Assembly: GCA_027605045.1 (NCBI GenBank)
Contig: JAQFWX010000044.1
Location: 1-64,000, forward strand
Length of the DNA: 64,000 bases
Reading direction: 5' to 3'
From: Phallus indusiatus
Lineage: Eukaryota; Basidiomycota; Agaricomycetes; Phallales; Phallaceae
Part shown: in pieces, positions 1-12,042 of the stretch
How the letters are laid out: each line of letters starts with the position of its first letter
Position numbering within the stretch: the first letter of the stretch is position 1
Made by a program: the position numbers and the translations under genes
The notes under the pieces: model-generated
Databases searched by the model: none
What the model was told of the DNA's origin: nothing
What the model saw: the letters and a program-made list of their open reading frames with translations, nothing else

Positions 1-158
1 CGATTGACAAGATGATTTCGGTGCTTGGACCGTCCATCATTCTGCACGAACTGGCCTATGTATACATCTAGTACCATCATAGCACCGTCAACATCACATG
101 GCGGAAATCCCTAGCCAAACGAAGCGTCCCAAAGATATAAAAATACTTCAGATCATAA

Positions 159-407
159 CTCTTTTTGACATACGCCTTTGAGGGACGTGTTCAATCAAGT
201 GGTAACGCCCAGGGGTTCCGCAGATTTCAAATTCTCGACATGGAACTTCTTGGGGATGAGATCAAACGCGTTCATTATGGGCCAAGGAAATTAGAAGCTG
301 CTGATACTGAGAAGTTTATCAATTCTAGCCCGGGCTTTTTCGTCGAATGGGCATCAAGAGCATTATCTAATAGCAAAACAGAATTGGCAAAGCAGCAGCC
401 AGTTTAA
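159..407 (+). CDS. Possible terminal exon of an unrecognised gene cut by the left edge
   Basis: An open frame runs from about 159 to a TAA at 405-407 with no in-frame ATG near its start, so it can only be a 3' exon, if it is real. Its second half (LLGDEIKRVHYGPRKLEA and onward) has a natural amino-acid mix, ending ELAKQQPV. I could not find a convincing acceptor: AG dinucleotides at about 181 and 222 would both keep the frame. To the left, a frame ending at 71 (start IDKMISVLG) and a minus-strand frame starting at 80 are equally possible. I do not recognise the family and assign no function. Confidence 0.3.
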   Translation, partial: LFLTYAFEGRVQSSGNAQGFRRFQILDMELLGDEIKRVHYGPRKLEAADTEKFINSSPGFFVEWASRALSNSKTELAKQQPV

Positions 408-771
408 TTCGAAACGAAACTATATGGCAGCTGGCTTTGGTATACTACTTCCTAGATTTGACACTCGAAGCAAAATGACGGATATATAAAGCACATTGTA
501 TTGGGAAAGTATTACTGGAATTTGACACGAAAAAAGTCTTTTCATACATACATACATATAATGATCATCATGACCTTTTGTGATCATGCCCACGTTGAAA
601 TTTTCATGACGCTCATGCCAGTGCCAGGCAATTGCACTTCGACACCGACCGGAATGCTTCCGAGCAAGTGAGAACTGTTTTTCTTCCGTTATCGTCCGTC
701 CCACAACGGGTGATGACCTCATATACCAAGGGCTATAAAGTGATTATCCGGATTTGTTGCCATAATAAAAT
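408..771. other. Intergenic; promoter region of NDE1
   Basis: No convincing coding segment. A short A+T-rich leader (about 735-771) precedes the NDE1 start codon, and an alternating run of catacata lies near 543-556. No clear regulatory motif was identified. Confidence 0.5.
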
Positions 772-3410
772 ATGCCTCTTCTCAACTCACAAAGACTAAC
801 GTCGTTTCTGAACTTCAGCAGTGCCTCCGGACCCGGTCGTTCTACCGCTGGCGGTGCCAGTGTTCGATTGTTCAGTGCGTCGGCTTCCCGAGCAAAACCT
901 CGTTTGGTGATTTTGGGTAGTGGATGGGGTAAGTGAGTTATGATGCATCATGGTTTTGAATCATGTCGCGTGAAACGAGTTCAATGTTCAGGTGGTTATG
1001 AAGTGTTAAGGAAAGTTGACAAAAAGAGATGGGGTAATTTTCCATAAAGAAGTATCAATCAAGGATCGGGAACTGACTCTATATTTTGAAACATTTTTTA
1101 TGGTCCTTTTGGGTAGACGGTTCGTTCCGTTCTAGTTCTGTGCTTTTCTATTTCTAATGGAATTTCCGATCTATAGTCACGATGGTGTCCGCGAATACTT
1201 ATTTTGCTTTTACACCGTTGTTGGCAAGTTGTGCAGTCGGAACATTAGAATATCGAACAGCCCTGGAGCCGGTGAGTTTCGTGAAAGTCACCCTGTGCCT
1301 TAAGTACTTTCGTTTGACACAAACATTTCATTTAAGGTTCGGGCATTCGCACCGGAAGCTGTATGTAATGTGACTATTTGCTAAAAGCTGTGAGCTAAAT
1401 GAATATTACAGCATAGCTATTTGGCTTGGTGTGATGAAATCAGTACATTGCGTTCTTTTGCTATTGTTTGAGTGGAAAAGGCTGACAAGGTTTCCGTCGT
1501 AGACTTTCAAAAAAAGGAGCTCATATGTGTACGTGCGTCGTGCGGAACAGCACAAAATAAGCATATCTGAATTGAGCTCTTTTCGGTTAGACACCATCTA
1601 CATCGCTCAGTCTGCATGAGAACAAAAAAGGAGGAAGGGAACCGGCTGGTATGAAAGATGATAGAGGGCATGAAATCGTAGGGCCCAAATTCACTTTAAA
1701 TTATGACCGACTTGTTATTGCGGTTGGAGCGTACGCTCAAAGTAAGCGGTATAAACGTCCTTCTTGCGATGTAAAAGGCTCATGGTTCTTTTCTGTATGC
1801 TTTGAAAAAAGCCTTTGGGATTCCTGGTGTAAAAGAGAATGCGCAATTTTTGAAAGATATACGGGATGCTCGGGCTATCCGGACACGAATTTTGGAATGT
1901 GAGTATTAAACAACTTCAGAATTATTGAACTCACTGGGGTTTGTGTGTTAGTATTCGGAGAAGCGAATCTCCCTATCATGTCTGACATGGAAAGAAAAAA
2001 ACTGTTACACTTTTGCATTGTCGGCGGGGGACCAACGGTACCCAAGCATTTATCAGATCTTCATTCGCTGTAACGATAAATTTATTAGGGGGTGGAATTC
2101 GCTGCAGAATTGCATGATCTACTAGCAACCGATTTGCAAAGAGCGTTTCCTCATCTAACTCCTATGGCAAGAATCACGCTCTACGATGTTGCTCCTCAAA
2201 TTTTGGGAAATTTCGATGAGGAACTCATAAAGTGGGTCGTCTGGGATGAGAGAATGAATTCTTTTTTTGAAAGTGTTCCAATAGGTATGCTACGGATCGC
2301 TTCAAACGGAATGGGATTACGATCAAAGCTCAACATCATGTTCAACAAGTGAATAAGGTGAGCTAATTCGGACTGTTGTTTTCATTTTGGGGGATAACTT
2401 TTTTCAAAGGGGAGTATGATCGTGAAAGAGGAAGGGGAAGGTGAGAAGATTGTTCTTCTTTCAAATATATCATGATCAAATTCGCACTGTAGTTCCATTC
2501 GGTTTACTCGTCTGGAGCACCGGTTTAGCTTCTAATCCCTTGATCAAATCTATAAAGGAATTAGCCAAGGACGAAAAGACAGGAGGGTCAGTTCTACCGC
2601 CATTGATTTCACGGTTGCTGAAATAATGTTATGACACATTAGTTTGCTTGTAAACGAGCAATTGAACGTGATTCGTGCGGACGATGGTCAGACGTTGAGC
2701 GACATCTGGGCCATAGGTGACGCGGCTGTCTGTACAAAAGAGCGGCTACCTGCTACAGCGCAAGGTGAGCTAGTCGCCTTATGATTGTTTTTTTCTTTGC
2801 GAAATAATAATAATGTGTATTTTGTAGTTGCATATCAGGAAGCGAAGTATGTAGCTAAACAGCTTAACACAATTGGAAAGCATGGCCGTCCCTCGGAAAA
2901 ACCTTTTGCGTTTAGAAATTTAGGTGTGATGGCGTATCTTGGAGATTGGTAGGTTTGCGTTCTTCTCAGAGAAGAGAGAATTAAAGCTTCGTTACAGGCG
3001 AGCCGTATATGATCGTTCCAAAGCGAAAGGCGGCTTCAAAACCAAAGAATTTGGGTATGTGTTACCTTGCAATGGTTAATGAATTTGAGGACGTTTGCTT
3101 AAATAAACTTATAGTCGAGTCGCTTGGTTGTTGTGGCGGTCGGCGTACTTTTCCATGACATTGAGTTGGCGTAACAAGTTGAGTTCAAATAGTAAGGTCT
3201 GGGTATGGGCACTGATGATCGAACTTGTTCCCAACAGAATATTAGTGCCTGTATACTGGTGAGTGCTTGGTAGTATGAATTTGGAAAGATGGACTAATGG
3301 GACAATAGGTTCACGAATTGCAAGCTTTTTATTGATTTTAGTACCAAACAACTATCGTTGACATCAATTCTTCTCTAGGGATATTTGGCCGGGACATATC
3401 TCGTTTCTAA
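772..3410 (+). CDS. NDE1: Alternative (type II) NADH:ubiquinone oxidoreductase, mitochondrial
   Basis: A single-polypeptide flavoenzyme that passes electrons from NADH to ubiquinone without pumping protons; in fungi it sits on the inner mitochondrial membrane. The joined product is about 490 residues: a Ser/Arg-rich targeting-like N terminus, the FAD fold (RLVILGSGWGGYEVL), the quinone-side motif FTPLLASCAVGTLEYR, a second dinucleotide fold (LHFCIVGGGPTGVEFAAEL), IWAIGDAA near the C terminus, and the family-typical end YWFTNWIFGRDISRF. The gene is cut by about 19 introns of 45-70 nt. Near the end the exons are only 21, 11 and 32 nt (3238-3258, 3309-3319, 3379-3410), and intron 3320-3378 has a GC donor. 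Joining them restores the conserved C terminus exactly, so I treat the gene as intact, not broken. The start is the first ATG before the targeting-like sequence. External versus matrix-facing location cannot be told from sequence. Confidence 0.93.
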
Positions 3411-3760
3411 AATAATACCATGGACAAGTGCTTGTTGAATGAATTATCTATGAGAAAAATATTGATTAGTCGATGCGATGAAGGTTTGAAAAAGGGCAGG
3501 AATGTAGAATCAGGATTGCAGAAAAAGCAGCATTTGGATAAATCCATAAGACTGTTGAGCTTGAACTTTTAATGTGATATAGGTTTCATCACAAGAAAGT
3601 GGGAATGAAATGAGAACACTTACAGGTTGTTTGAATACATATGTTGGTACGAATGAAGAAAAAATTGGAACGGATGAACTTCTGGCTGAGCTTAAATATT
3701 ATTTTTTGAAACTCAGACGCGGCATTTCGGCGACTGAATTGATCAAACAGGCTTACAATC
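3411..3760. other. Intergenic between NDE1 and SYF2
   Basis: About 350 bp without a supported gene; it must hold the NDE1 3' end and the SYF2 promoter and leader. No distinctive motif was seen. Confidence 0.5.
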
Positions 3761-4974
3761 ATGCCTCCACGAAAAAGAAACGCTAAAACATCTGCACCTG
3801 CAACTCGTTCTCGCAAACAACCTCCACCTGATACCGAAGTCGTTGAGGAGGCTGTTCCCGAGCAAAATGAAATGGAAGTTGAAGCTAGCACGAGCGCGGC
3901 GGTTGAGGCACCCGCCACAGATGTTCCTGCAGTAGCTGAGGAGAAACAAGACGAGGTGATGGAAGAGCAAGAGACTGTCGAAGAACAAGAGCGGGTTGAA
4001 GAGGAGGAAGCACAAGATAGTAATGATGCACCCTCCCAAGCGACTCTTGAAGAACGTACGGAGAAGTTGAAATTGTTACGCCAGCGGATGGTACGCATCA
4101 CTATCAGTTGTTTAATACCTGGCTCTAATAAACAATTATTATAGCGTCAATCTGCCCAAGAAAATCGTGCTGATTTAATCCTTGAGTCACAGAGGACCAA
4201 GTCGGTAGCACGAGAACTTGCGCGACAGGAGAAGGAGCGCAAGCTGCATGAGCTCTTGCGACTGAAAGCCGACGCGGAAGATCGAGGAGAGGATGTGGAA
4301 CGAGCGAAGAATTGGCAATATACGATTGAAGAGAATGATGCTTGGGAGAAACGCTTAAAGAGAAAGAAAACAAGAGCGGATTTCGAGTTTCATGGTAATA
4401 TGGGTTCTATTGTTTGATGATGACTGGTCCTGACTGTGGCTTTTTAACAGATGATGCTCATGCTGCTCGGAGAAAATATAAGAAGGATTTAGATCTTATC
4501 AAGCCTGATCTAGAAGCTTATAATGCGCAAAAAGCTGCTATCGGCACTTCCTCGGAGGGCGATAGTGTTCAGACTGTGTCTGTTCAACAACAGCTAGCTG
4601 TGGAAAGTTTGTACCGGGACGCCAATACTTTGCTATACGCCGACCACAAGCCTACGGAAGATGCAATTGATCGTGTCGTTTCTAAGCTGAATTTGGAGTA
4701 TGATTGTTTTCCTTCTGAAAGTGATACTTTTTTGTTGATTATTTTGTTTACAGCCTTGATAAACGAAGTAAACGCTCGAGGAAGAGGCCCAATCAAGAGG
4801 ATGGAGATATCACATACATCAACGAACGTAACAGAGTCTTCAATAAGAAGGTTTGTTTTCAGTTATTTCTTTTTTATTGGGTTGATGCAGACTTTTTCAT
4901 CCAAGATTGCACGTTATTATGATAAATACACAGCCGAGATTAGAGCGAGCTTCGAACGAGGAACTGCACTGTAA
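3761..4974 (+). CDS. SYF2: Pre-mRNA-splicing factor Syf2
   Basis: Component of the Prp19/NineTeen complex that joins the spliceosome at activation and is linked to the second step and to cell-cycle progression. The first about 110 residues are acidic and low-complexity (E/A/V-rich). The conserved Syf2 domain follows across four or more exons: RAKNWQYTIEENDAWEKRLK, then the DDAHAARRKYKKDL segment, LYRDANTLLYADHKPTEDAI and the C-terminal KIARYYDKYTAEIRASFERG. These strings are characteristic of the family and collinear with it. Introns are short with normal GT-AG ends. The start is the ATG at 3761, which opens the acidic N terminus; there is no better upstream ATG in frame. Confidence 0.93.
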
Positions 4975-5108
4975 TAATAGAATAATATGGTTTCATATTG
5001 TATTGGCTATCGAATGGTGTAAAATATAAATTAATGAAAGTCACCAGAAAATTTGAACTTTTTGAGGGCAATTATAACCAATCGGGAGCTTGAAAGGAGC
5101 CGTGCACG

Positions 5109-5139
5109 GGCGCCTAGTCGCGCGTGTATGAGGCGCGTC
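5109..5139. promoter_or_regulatory. GC-rich element cluster upstream of SCC3
   Basis: An isolated CpG-rich block (gggcgcc, tcgcgcgt, ggcgcgtc) 55-85 bp before the SCC3 start codon in otherwise A+T-leaning DNA. The cores resemble E2F/MBF-type sites but none is a perfect ACGCGT. A role in S-phase expression is inference only. Confidence 0.35.
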
Positions 5140-5193
5140 TTGTCACGATCCTTACCAGATTGCCTATCCCTATCTTTCTTCTAGGCAGCCAGA

Positions 5194-8100
5194 ATGTCTG
5201 ATTCAGAGGCTACACCCAAACTGAGACGGTCGATGAGGGAGAGGAAGGCCACGAAAGTGTTTTCTCAAGGCAATTAGCTCCCATCGCCTCATTTACTCAT
5301 GCTGACTAGTGCCCTAGAATCCAGGGCTAGTGGTCGAAAAAGGAAACGCGGCACAGACGATGAAGGTGGGAACACGACGGACAAGACTGTTACGGAAGGA
5401 TTGGATGTCGAAGAAGATCAAGAAGATGCGCAGGAAGAAGAGAATGAAGAGGATGTGGACGACTACACCATGCGCAGGTCTAAACCTTATAAACCAAACA
5501 AAGTGCCAGCCGCAGCCAATAATGAACCCAAGACTAAAACCAAAACGACACCACCTAAGAAAACCAGGATTGCAAAACCCAAAGGGGATGGTTCTGTCCG
5601 AAAAACAAAGCCCGACGCGTCCATCGACATTGCAGCTCACATCAAAGAAAGCCATGTTTCAGACGATAACGCGCTTTTCCGTAAGCATTTTAGTCTATCG
5701 TTGTGTCGTAAAACCCTTGACCTTTTCTTCTCAGTCTTAATCCTGAATCCGTCCTCCAATTTTCAAACTGTTGTCGAGGACTTTTTGGACTCCCTTTCGA
5801 GCTCTCCCGAACTTGCCTTACAAGATCTAATTAACTGCATATTGCGCGTGTGCGGTTGCAATGAACTTGCAACTTCTGCTGAAGTAGCGGACCTCGATGG
5901 CGTAATTGACACTTTAGACACCTACACGGACAATCTTAAACAGGTGCCACAGCCTTTCAGAACATTTTATCTTTTTGAAAATCCGCTAATCAATTACTTC
6001 TTATAGCGGAATGTTCCTCCATATCCATTAATATCTAAGTTGCTCGTTTTCAAAAAGCTACGGAAACAGCTATCAGATTTCTTTCATCGCCTCATCTCAG
6101 CTGCGACAGAGACTGACAGTCTATATACATCCGATTTACTTCCTACCTTAATTCCGTGGGTATCAACAATGTCATCCTCTCAACTTCGGAGTTTCCGTCA
6201 CACGGCTACTGTGATTGCAATGGAATTATTGAATGCGCTATGTCAAGTAGCAGCTGAGATAGAAAAGGAGCACACTATTGTCACCCGACAACGCGAAGGA
6301 GAGCGGAAACGAGCCGGGAAGAACAAAGGGAAAGGCCGAGATAAAGAATTTGAAGCCAAGGCGGAAGAAGTCGGTAAGAGAAAGGCCAAAGTAGCGGAAT
6401 ATATCGAAGACTTCTTCAATGGGTATGTTATTGTGCGTTACGGAGAGCACCCAGTTGTGATTGTTTTATAGTGTATTCGTCCATCGGTATCGCGATCACG
6501 ATCCCAGTATTCGCACGGAGTGCGTCCAAGCACTGGGTTCCTGGTTCAAAAGTTATCCCAGTCAATTCATGGATGGTAAATATTTCCGTTATGTGGGATG
6601 GGTTCTTTCAGATACGGTGAGCTAATTTTATCGGTGCCTCTCTCTTTTTTTGCTTATTTGACTTTCAAGGATTCTCATGTTCGCCTGGCGGCTGTTAGGT
6701 CGCTTCACACGCTTTACCTTTCTTCTCCTTCGGCTGCGTCTATACAATCGTTTACAGATCGCTTTAAAGGAAGGTTGATGCAAATGGCGACATCAGACCT
6801 CGAGCTGTCTATTCGGGTGGCTACTCTCCAGACTTTGATTCTCATCGAAAAAGCTTCTTTACTAGAAGAGGAACAGCGCGATGAGCTATGTCTTCTGATT
6901 TACGATGAGGAAACTCGTGTGCGAAAAGCCGTTGCCGGATTCGTGGAGAATGTATGGGCTGAAGCCGTCGATGAACGAATGTCAGATCATTCTTTGCAAG
7001 CAAAGAATAAAAAGGACAAAACCCGAGTTGGTCTTAAATGTCTGGCGTCCTTGTTTGTCAAGTGGGGAAAGCGGACCCGCCAAGGTTTACTTCAACAAGG
7101 CCTAGAAGATGAGGAAGAGATGGATGAGAACATAGAAGAGTCAAAGAATAGGGATGTCATGCGTCTTGTTGATGCTCAACAGAAAGGGCGCATTGCTCTC
7201 GCTGTCGACGCGCTCTGGGAAGACATGCCTCCAATAGCTGACTGGGAGACTTTATTGGATTACTTGCTCCTTGACCACTCTGCTTCAGAAACAAACGACG
7301 TCGTTGGTCCAAGCTCTCGAAGAGTCGCGAAGAAGGCGGTTGAAGATGAACACGTTGACGACGCTTGGAGACTCACAGAAACCGAAGAATCGGCTCTTTT
7401 ACAGCTTTTCATAGCAAGCCTAAGAAAAGCTAGGGAAGAGGCTTTGCTTAAAAAGGTAACGAAAAAAATATATCGCAAGGTTGTAATCCAGTAACTCATC
7501 TGTACTTTCTAGGCGGAAGGAGAGACAACTCTTTCGGACATGACAAGAGCCTTAATTAAGGCGTTACCTCGATTGTTTGCTAAGCACCAGACAGACTCAA
7601 ACAGAATAGCCGATGTACTTTTCATCCCTCCTCTTTTGAACTTGGATTTGTATCTGGAAATGCGCATGGTTCCGGTGTGTTATTTTATTGACAACCCTCA
7701 AGCTATTATTCAACTGAAAACATCTCTAGGCTTACGAAAGTTTATGGGACGATGTTATCAAACAGTTTAACTCTCATTCGTCTCCTATCACTCTTAATCA
7801 TGCTACAACAGCGATTCAGCACTTGATGTCTGCACGGCTTCTCACTAATACGAATACAGCGAAACAGCTGGAGCTGGAAGAAGAGTTATCTACGTCACTT
7901 CGTGATGCCGTCGCTGGACGAGAAGAACTGGAAATGGCCGATTTCACCGAAGACGAAGTTCATAAACTTGGGGCGATTAGTGCTCGACTTGTTGCTCTGG
8001 CTTCCTTCAGGGATATAACTCAATGGATGGAAGAGGATGAAGGTGGAAAGCAAAGCAGCGCATGGGATATTATGAATGCTTTGGCTGGAAGAGGCCGTCT

Positions 8101-10139
8101 GGGCTTCAAGGAAGAAGAAGTGGTACGCATCTCTGGCTTCACAAAATAGACTAATTTTGGTGACTTTTTTTCCTTGAAATACCCTTCGTAGATGATTGAG
8201 GAATGTCTCCGTTTGCTAACTCTGCATTTGGCATGGAAATCCCGACTCCTTAGTTTTGAGCCTGAACTAACGGAAGATGCCACAAAGTTCAAGGAGGTCC
8301 TCGAAGAACAGCGAAATTCTGTTCTTGAAAAAGTGGTAGAGTTAGCTGTTGGTAAAGATTCCAAACCATGCGAAGGCGTCAAGCGAGCTGTACGAATTTC
8401 AATTCCAACGATTTCATGACGCATGCTTATTGTCGGTCTAGGCCTTCCACAACTTGTTGGATCTGCACATTTTGTTTAATGGATCTCCGGATACGTCACC
8501 CTCGGCTTTACCGCTTACGATGGATGATCAGACCCAGTACAGATGCGCAGGCTTTGTTCAAGCTGAATTAGAACAATTTGCCGACGACCTCGAAGATCCC
8601 AAAAAGGACCTCGGGTACACCACAGACGAAGATGCCAGTAGAGCCGGTAGCACTACAGGGGAAGAGGATGGAAATACAAGAAAGGATCAGGATGAAGCTC
8701 ATAAAATGGCGAAGGGAGACCGTGAGGATTCTGTCGGTATGTATATATTCAGTTCAAAATATTTGGACTCGTCACTCAAACGGAATACCTAGATCCTCGA
8801 GTATTACCACGACCAAGGCTCGAGCGTGAATACATCCTAAATTCTCTTTTGGCAACTTTCATTCGTGCTCTACGTGTCGGTGTACTAAATCCGACTCACT
8901 GTGTTGTTGTCTTGGCGCAGTACGGCCGATTTGGAATGGCTTTTGACTCGACTATCAAGATAGTCATCGATTTTTTACGTGACTTGGGCATGTTTAAGGA
9001 AGAAGGGCATCTTGTATCTGAGATAATTGTTCGATCATTGCAAGAGGTAATCCAAGAAAGCACAAGTTCCGAATAGCATACTAATCACCACTGTAGTCGT
9101 TCAATCTTTTCATGGACGACGTGGTCCGTACAGACGATAACACCGTTGCCTTGGCCCGAGCGTTGACCGCTTGCTTCGTTATCCGAGGAGCTCAGCTCTC
9201 TATCGTCAAACGTCTTGGAACCGAACACATAGTTGACATTCACAAAAGTTGCATCTCATGGATTGTCAAGCGATGTGCCGGCTATGAAGCTGTCAAAAAC
9301 AAGAAATTGATGAAACATGCGGTTCTCTTTTTCCGCTCTTTGTATCATCTGTTGTCTACAATTGAGAGCCGAGACGCATTGGCAATGTAAGCCAGCTTGT
9401 TTCGAATTCTATCTGTTGAAAATAATTTCTTTGTCTTCAGTAAAGCGCAACTGGATCAATACGTTGCTCAAGTGAATCTTCAAGTAAATTCGACGAAGCT
9501 TTGGGATCCATACAGGACCTATGAGAAGCGTCTTACAAGCATAATGCAAAAAGACAAAAGTATGGGCTTCTTCATGTTTTTTTATAACTATTACTTACAA
9601 AAATTCAAGGTATCCCCGTTTCAAAGCCAAGAAGACGGAAGAAAGGCGAAAAATCGGGGACTGATGATGAAGCAGGTGGAGAGGCAGGTGAATCAGCTGG
9701 TAGTGCAACCGAAGGTGATGCTCCAGAAAATCCTTCACGTCCAAAACCGCGACCAAAACCTCGAGCACGACGGCGTCGTGGATCTGTTGCCTCTACTGGG
9801 AATGAGGGCGACGACGAGGACGTATTCGGGCCAGTACCCCATCCTTCGCGAACGCGTTCGCCTTCAAAACGTCTTGGTGCTAAAAAAGCAAAGGAAGTAG
9901 TACAAAATGCTGAGCCGGGTGAGGGTGATGTGAATATCAACGGAAACAGCTCTTCAAACCCTGTTACGAATGGACATGGATCTTCAACTTCACCTGCGAG
10001 AAAAAGACGGAGGTCCGTTCCCGGTGACTCTGAGAGAGGCTCGGATCCAGAACCGGAAAACGAGCAAGCTATCTCACCAGCCAGAAGCCATGTCAGTGCT
10101 TCCGGTACGAAGAGTCGACGAAAACGCGTTCGTCGATAA
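5194..10139 (+). CDS. SCC3: Cohesin subunit Scc3/STAG (stromalin)
   Basis: HEAT-repeat subunit that binds the kleisin Rad21/Scc1 and DNA and is needed for sister-chromatid cohesion. The product is about 1,400 residues. A disordered N terminus with acidic and basic blocks (about 1-150) is followed by the STAG domain (for example VVEDFLDSL, TATVIAMELLNALCQVA) and the stromalin conservative domain (VFVHRYRDHDPSIRTECVQ, GSWFKSYPSQFMDGKYFRYV). A long HEAT-like body comes next, then a basic disordered tail with GRPRP-like and SPARKRRRS segments. Exons join in frame at short introns throughout. The first exon is 76 nt and its only consistent junction uses a GC donor (intron 5270-5317, AAG|GCAATT...CTAG). 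The last intron (from about 9561) removes a hydrophobic stretch and brings in the basic tail frame. The ATG at 5194 was chosen because it gives MSDSEATPKLRRSMRERKAT, a typical basic stromalin start. Confidence 0.9.
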
Positions 10140-11402
10140 GTACTGGCATATACCCATTTTCTTCTTTTCCTTTTCCTATCTTTTTCAGGAGGTGTCTTTA
10201 CTTATCCTTAATTTTGTCGTTTTTTTGCTATCGGTTTTTTTTTTCAACTTGTTCTATTAGACTACTTGTCCGTTATTAGCGTGTAATACGTATTGTAATC
10301 TATAATGGTATCGCTTCATGTAAACAGTGAAATGCGAAGAATTACTTTCAGTTAATTGAGTGCCGACTCGGTGCCAACTGTATCATGATGATTCTATATT
10401 TAAGTACCAAAGCTTGTCTTTGGTTCCCTATGCCCCGTCGTCAAGTTAGTACAGCCGCACTGAATCGGTCGAAAGAACTACCGGATGTCTGGGGCCCCTA
10501 TGGCTGAATGGATTATGCATGCCCGAGTCGGTTTGTATAGGCTCTGCCATTCTTGCGAAGGCCAGGCTTCTCAAGGGTAAACGTGCTACTATCAACAAAT
10601 CGTTTTACAAACCCGTTGCTGTGCATATAGGGGCTGATAGATGATTCTACGAGAGCATGCATCACGAAAAGAATACTCGTAGGTTCCTAAGGCTCGTTGG
10701 ATCGTTGATGGAAATACTTGGACTAAATTTGGTATCACTTCAGCGATGAGCTGACCAAATACATCATGTTTATCTCCTCGCGCTACCGTTTTATTCCTTG
10801 TATTTCGTCGATTCCGGTATCACTGAGGTCACGGTTATCTGTGCTATCATCCAGCTTCCTCAACGTAACGCTTCAATAGGAAGATGATCCTTTCGCCACG
10901 ATACACAGGTTGACATAAGGTACAATTGATAAAATATTTCAACTCAAGGGCTGTTCATAGGGTTGCAATGGAATGTATTTTTCTGCTATAAACAGAGCTG
11001 CATACCATATTAATATAGGTGAAAAGGATTCTGCGGGGAATTTGTTATCGGAAGTTTTATGCTTCCCGGGAAGATCTCCTAGAAGTTCTGCTTGCAGCTA
11101 GATCGAAGCATTCCCAGGACCAATATCAAACTCTTCTTGGAGGGGAACACTCCTAACATATAGGTTCTTGCCAGGAATTCCTTGTTCACCTTATACGAGC
11201 CCCGTGAGGTGATAAGACTGGATAAGAGCAAGTTTGTTGCTTGATATCCTCTCAAACTGGTTCATTGAAGGTCGCGTAAAAATACAGCCCTCTCGAAATC
11301 ACACAGATTATTGTCAAAGAACTACACAAAATTCGGATTTCGTTTCAGTTAACATTCAATGAGACAAAAATGTTCGTTGGACACGTTTACAGACAGTACT
11401 AC
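10140..11402. other. Intergenic, gene-poor
   Basis: About 1.26 kb with no supported gene. A minus-strand open segment near 10520-10700 (reads FVKRFVDSSTFTLEKPGL) has a protein-like composition, but I found no start, no splice context and no known family. The T-rich stretch at 10160-10260 is probably the SCC3 3' untranslated region. Confidence 0.4.
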
Positions 11403-11888
11403 TTATGCTTCGGTTCCCATCGAGAATAAAGCCTGCACACAAGGAGCGCAGTCTTTTGGCTAAAAAGAATGCATATATATTTTAGTCATATATTCATGTT
11501 GAAAAATAATTCTAGATAAGATAACTCACGATATCAACAGCTGATTCAACGGCTTCAACGAGACAATCGATGTCTTCTCCTATACTCTTTGCGCTGTTGG
11601 TTGCTAGCATGTCTCTCAATAACCTTTACGTCCGAACTTATTAGTGGAGACGTACAAGAATCCTTTCCTTTCTGATCAGCTACAGCGTCAGCACACGCAG
11701 ATATCGCTGGTACAGCAGCTGCGAGAGCAAAAACGCATTCTACAAAAGCATCAGTGAGTCAATTGATAGATTGAACATGGAAGACTTTTACCAGCTAGTT
11801 CACAGTCTGGTTCTTCCTCTCGTTTAATATTAAGAGAGGTCGCATTGACGGCAGCTAGTAGGCAAAGGAATGAGATGAGTAGCTTCAT
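11403..11888 (-). CDS. Small secreted cysteine-rich protein (fungal calcium-binding-protein-like)
   Basis: A short multi-exon gene. The first exon encodes a clear signal peptide (MKLLISFLCLLAAVNA), then a mature protein with spaced cysteines: DCELAG, CVFALAAAVPAISACADA, DIDCLVEAVESAVDI and a C-terminal PKDCAPCVQALFSMGTEA. The Ala-rich C...A...P.I.AC spacing and the closing C-x2-C resemble the small secreted fungal proteins grouped with the calcium-binding protein family; that assignment is from memory. The first intron (about 11741-11797) and last intron (about 11456-11525) have good GT-AG ends. The middle intron (near 11570-11630) is less certain, because several acceptors are possible and only some keep the frame. 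An in-frame upstream ATG at 11984 is rejected because it would bury the signal peptide. Confidence 0.6.
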
Positions 11889-12042
11889 TTCGCCTGAGGG
11901 TGGCCGTATAAAGGATAAATTAGGGATGCATTTATACTCACTTTGTGGCGGTAATTTCTTCGATTTGGGAATAGGTTTGACCATCGGTAGTTGCTAGTCC
12001 CGAATACGAACTTCACAGCTTTGGCAAACTACTTCCAAATAA

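Noticed and set aside
1182..2352. Apparent stop codons and short broken frames in the NADH dehydrogenase region, suggesting a pseudogene
   Set aside because: Every break falls in a short intron with GT-AG (once GC-AG) ends, and the joined protein is collinear with the family to its last residue.
3589..4101. 170-codon Ser-rich minus-strand frame
   Set aside because: It is the antisense shadow of the acidic repeat-like N terminus of Syf2.
10490..10560. Possible tRNA-like start (gcccctatggctgaatgg)
   Set aside because: No matching 3' acceptor strand or T-loop was found within 100 bp.
11889..11984. N-terminal extension of the small secreted protein
   Set aside because: It would place 32 charged residues before a clear signal peptide.
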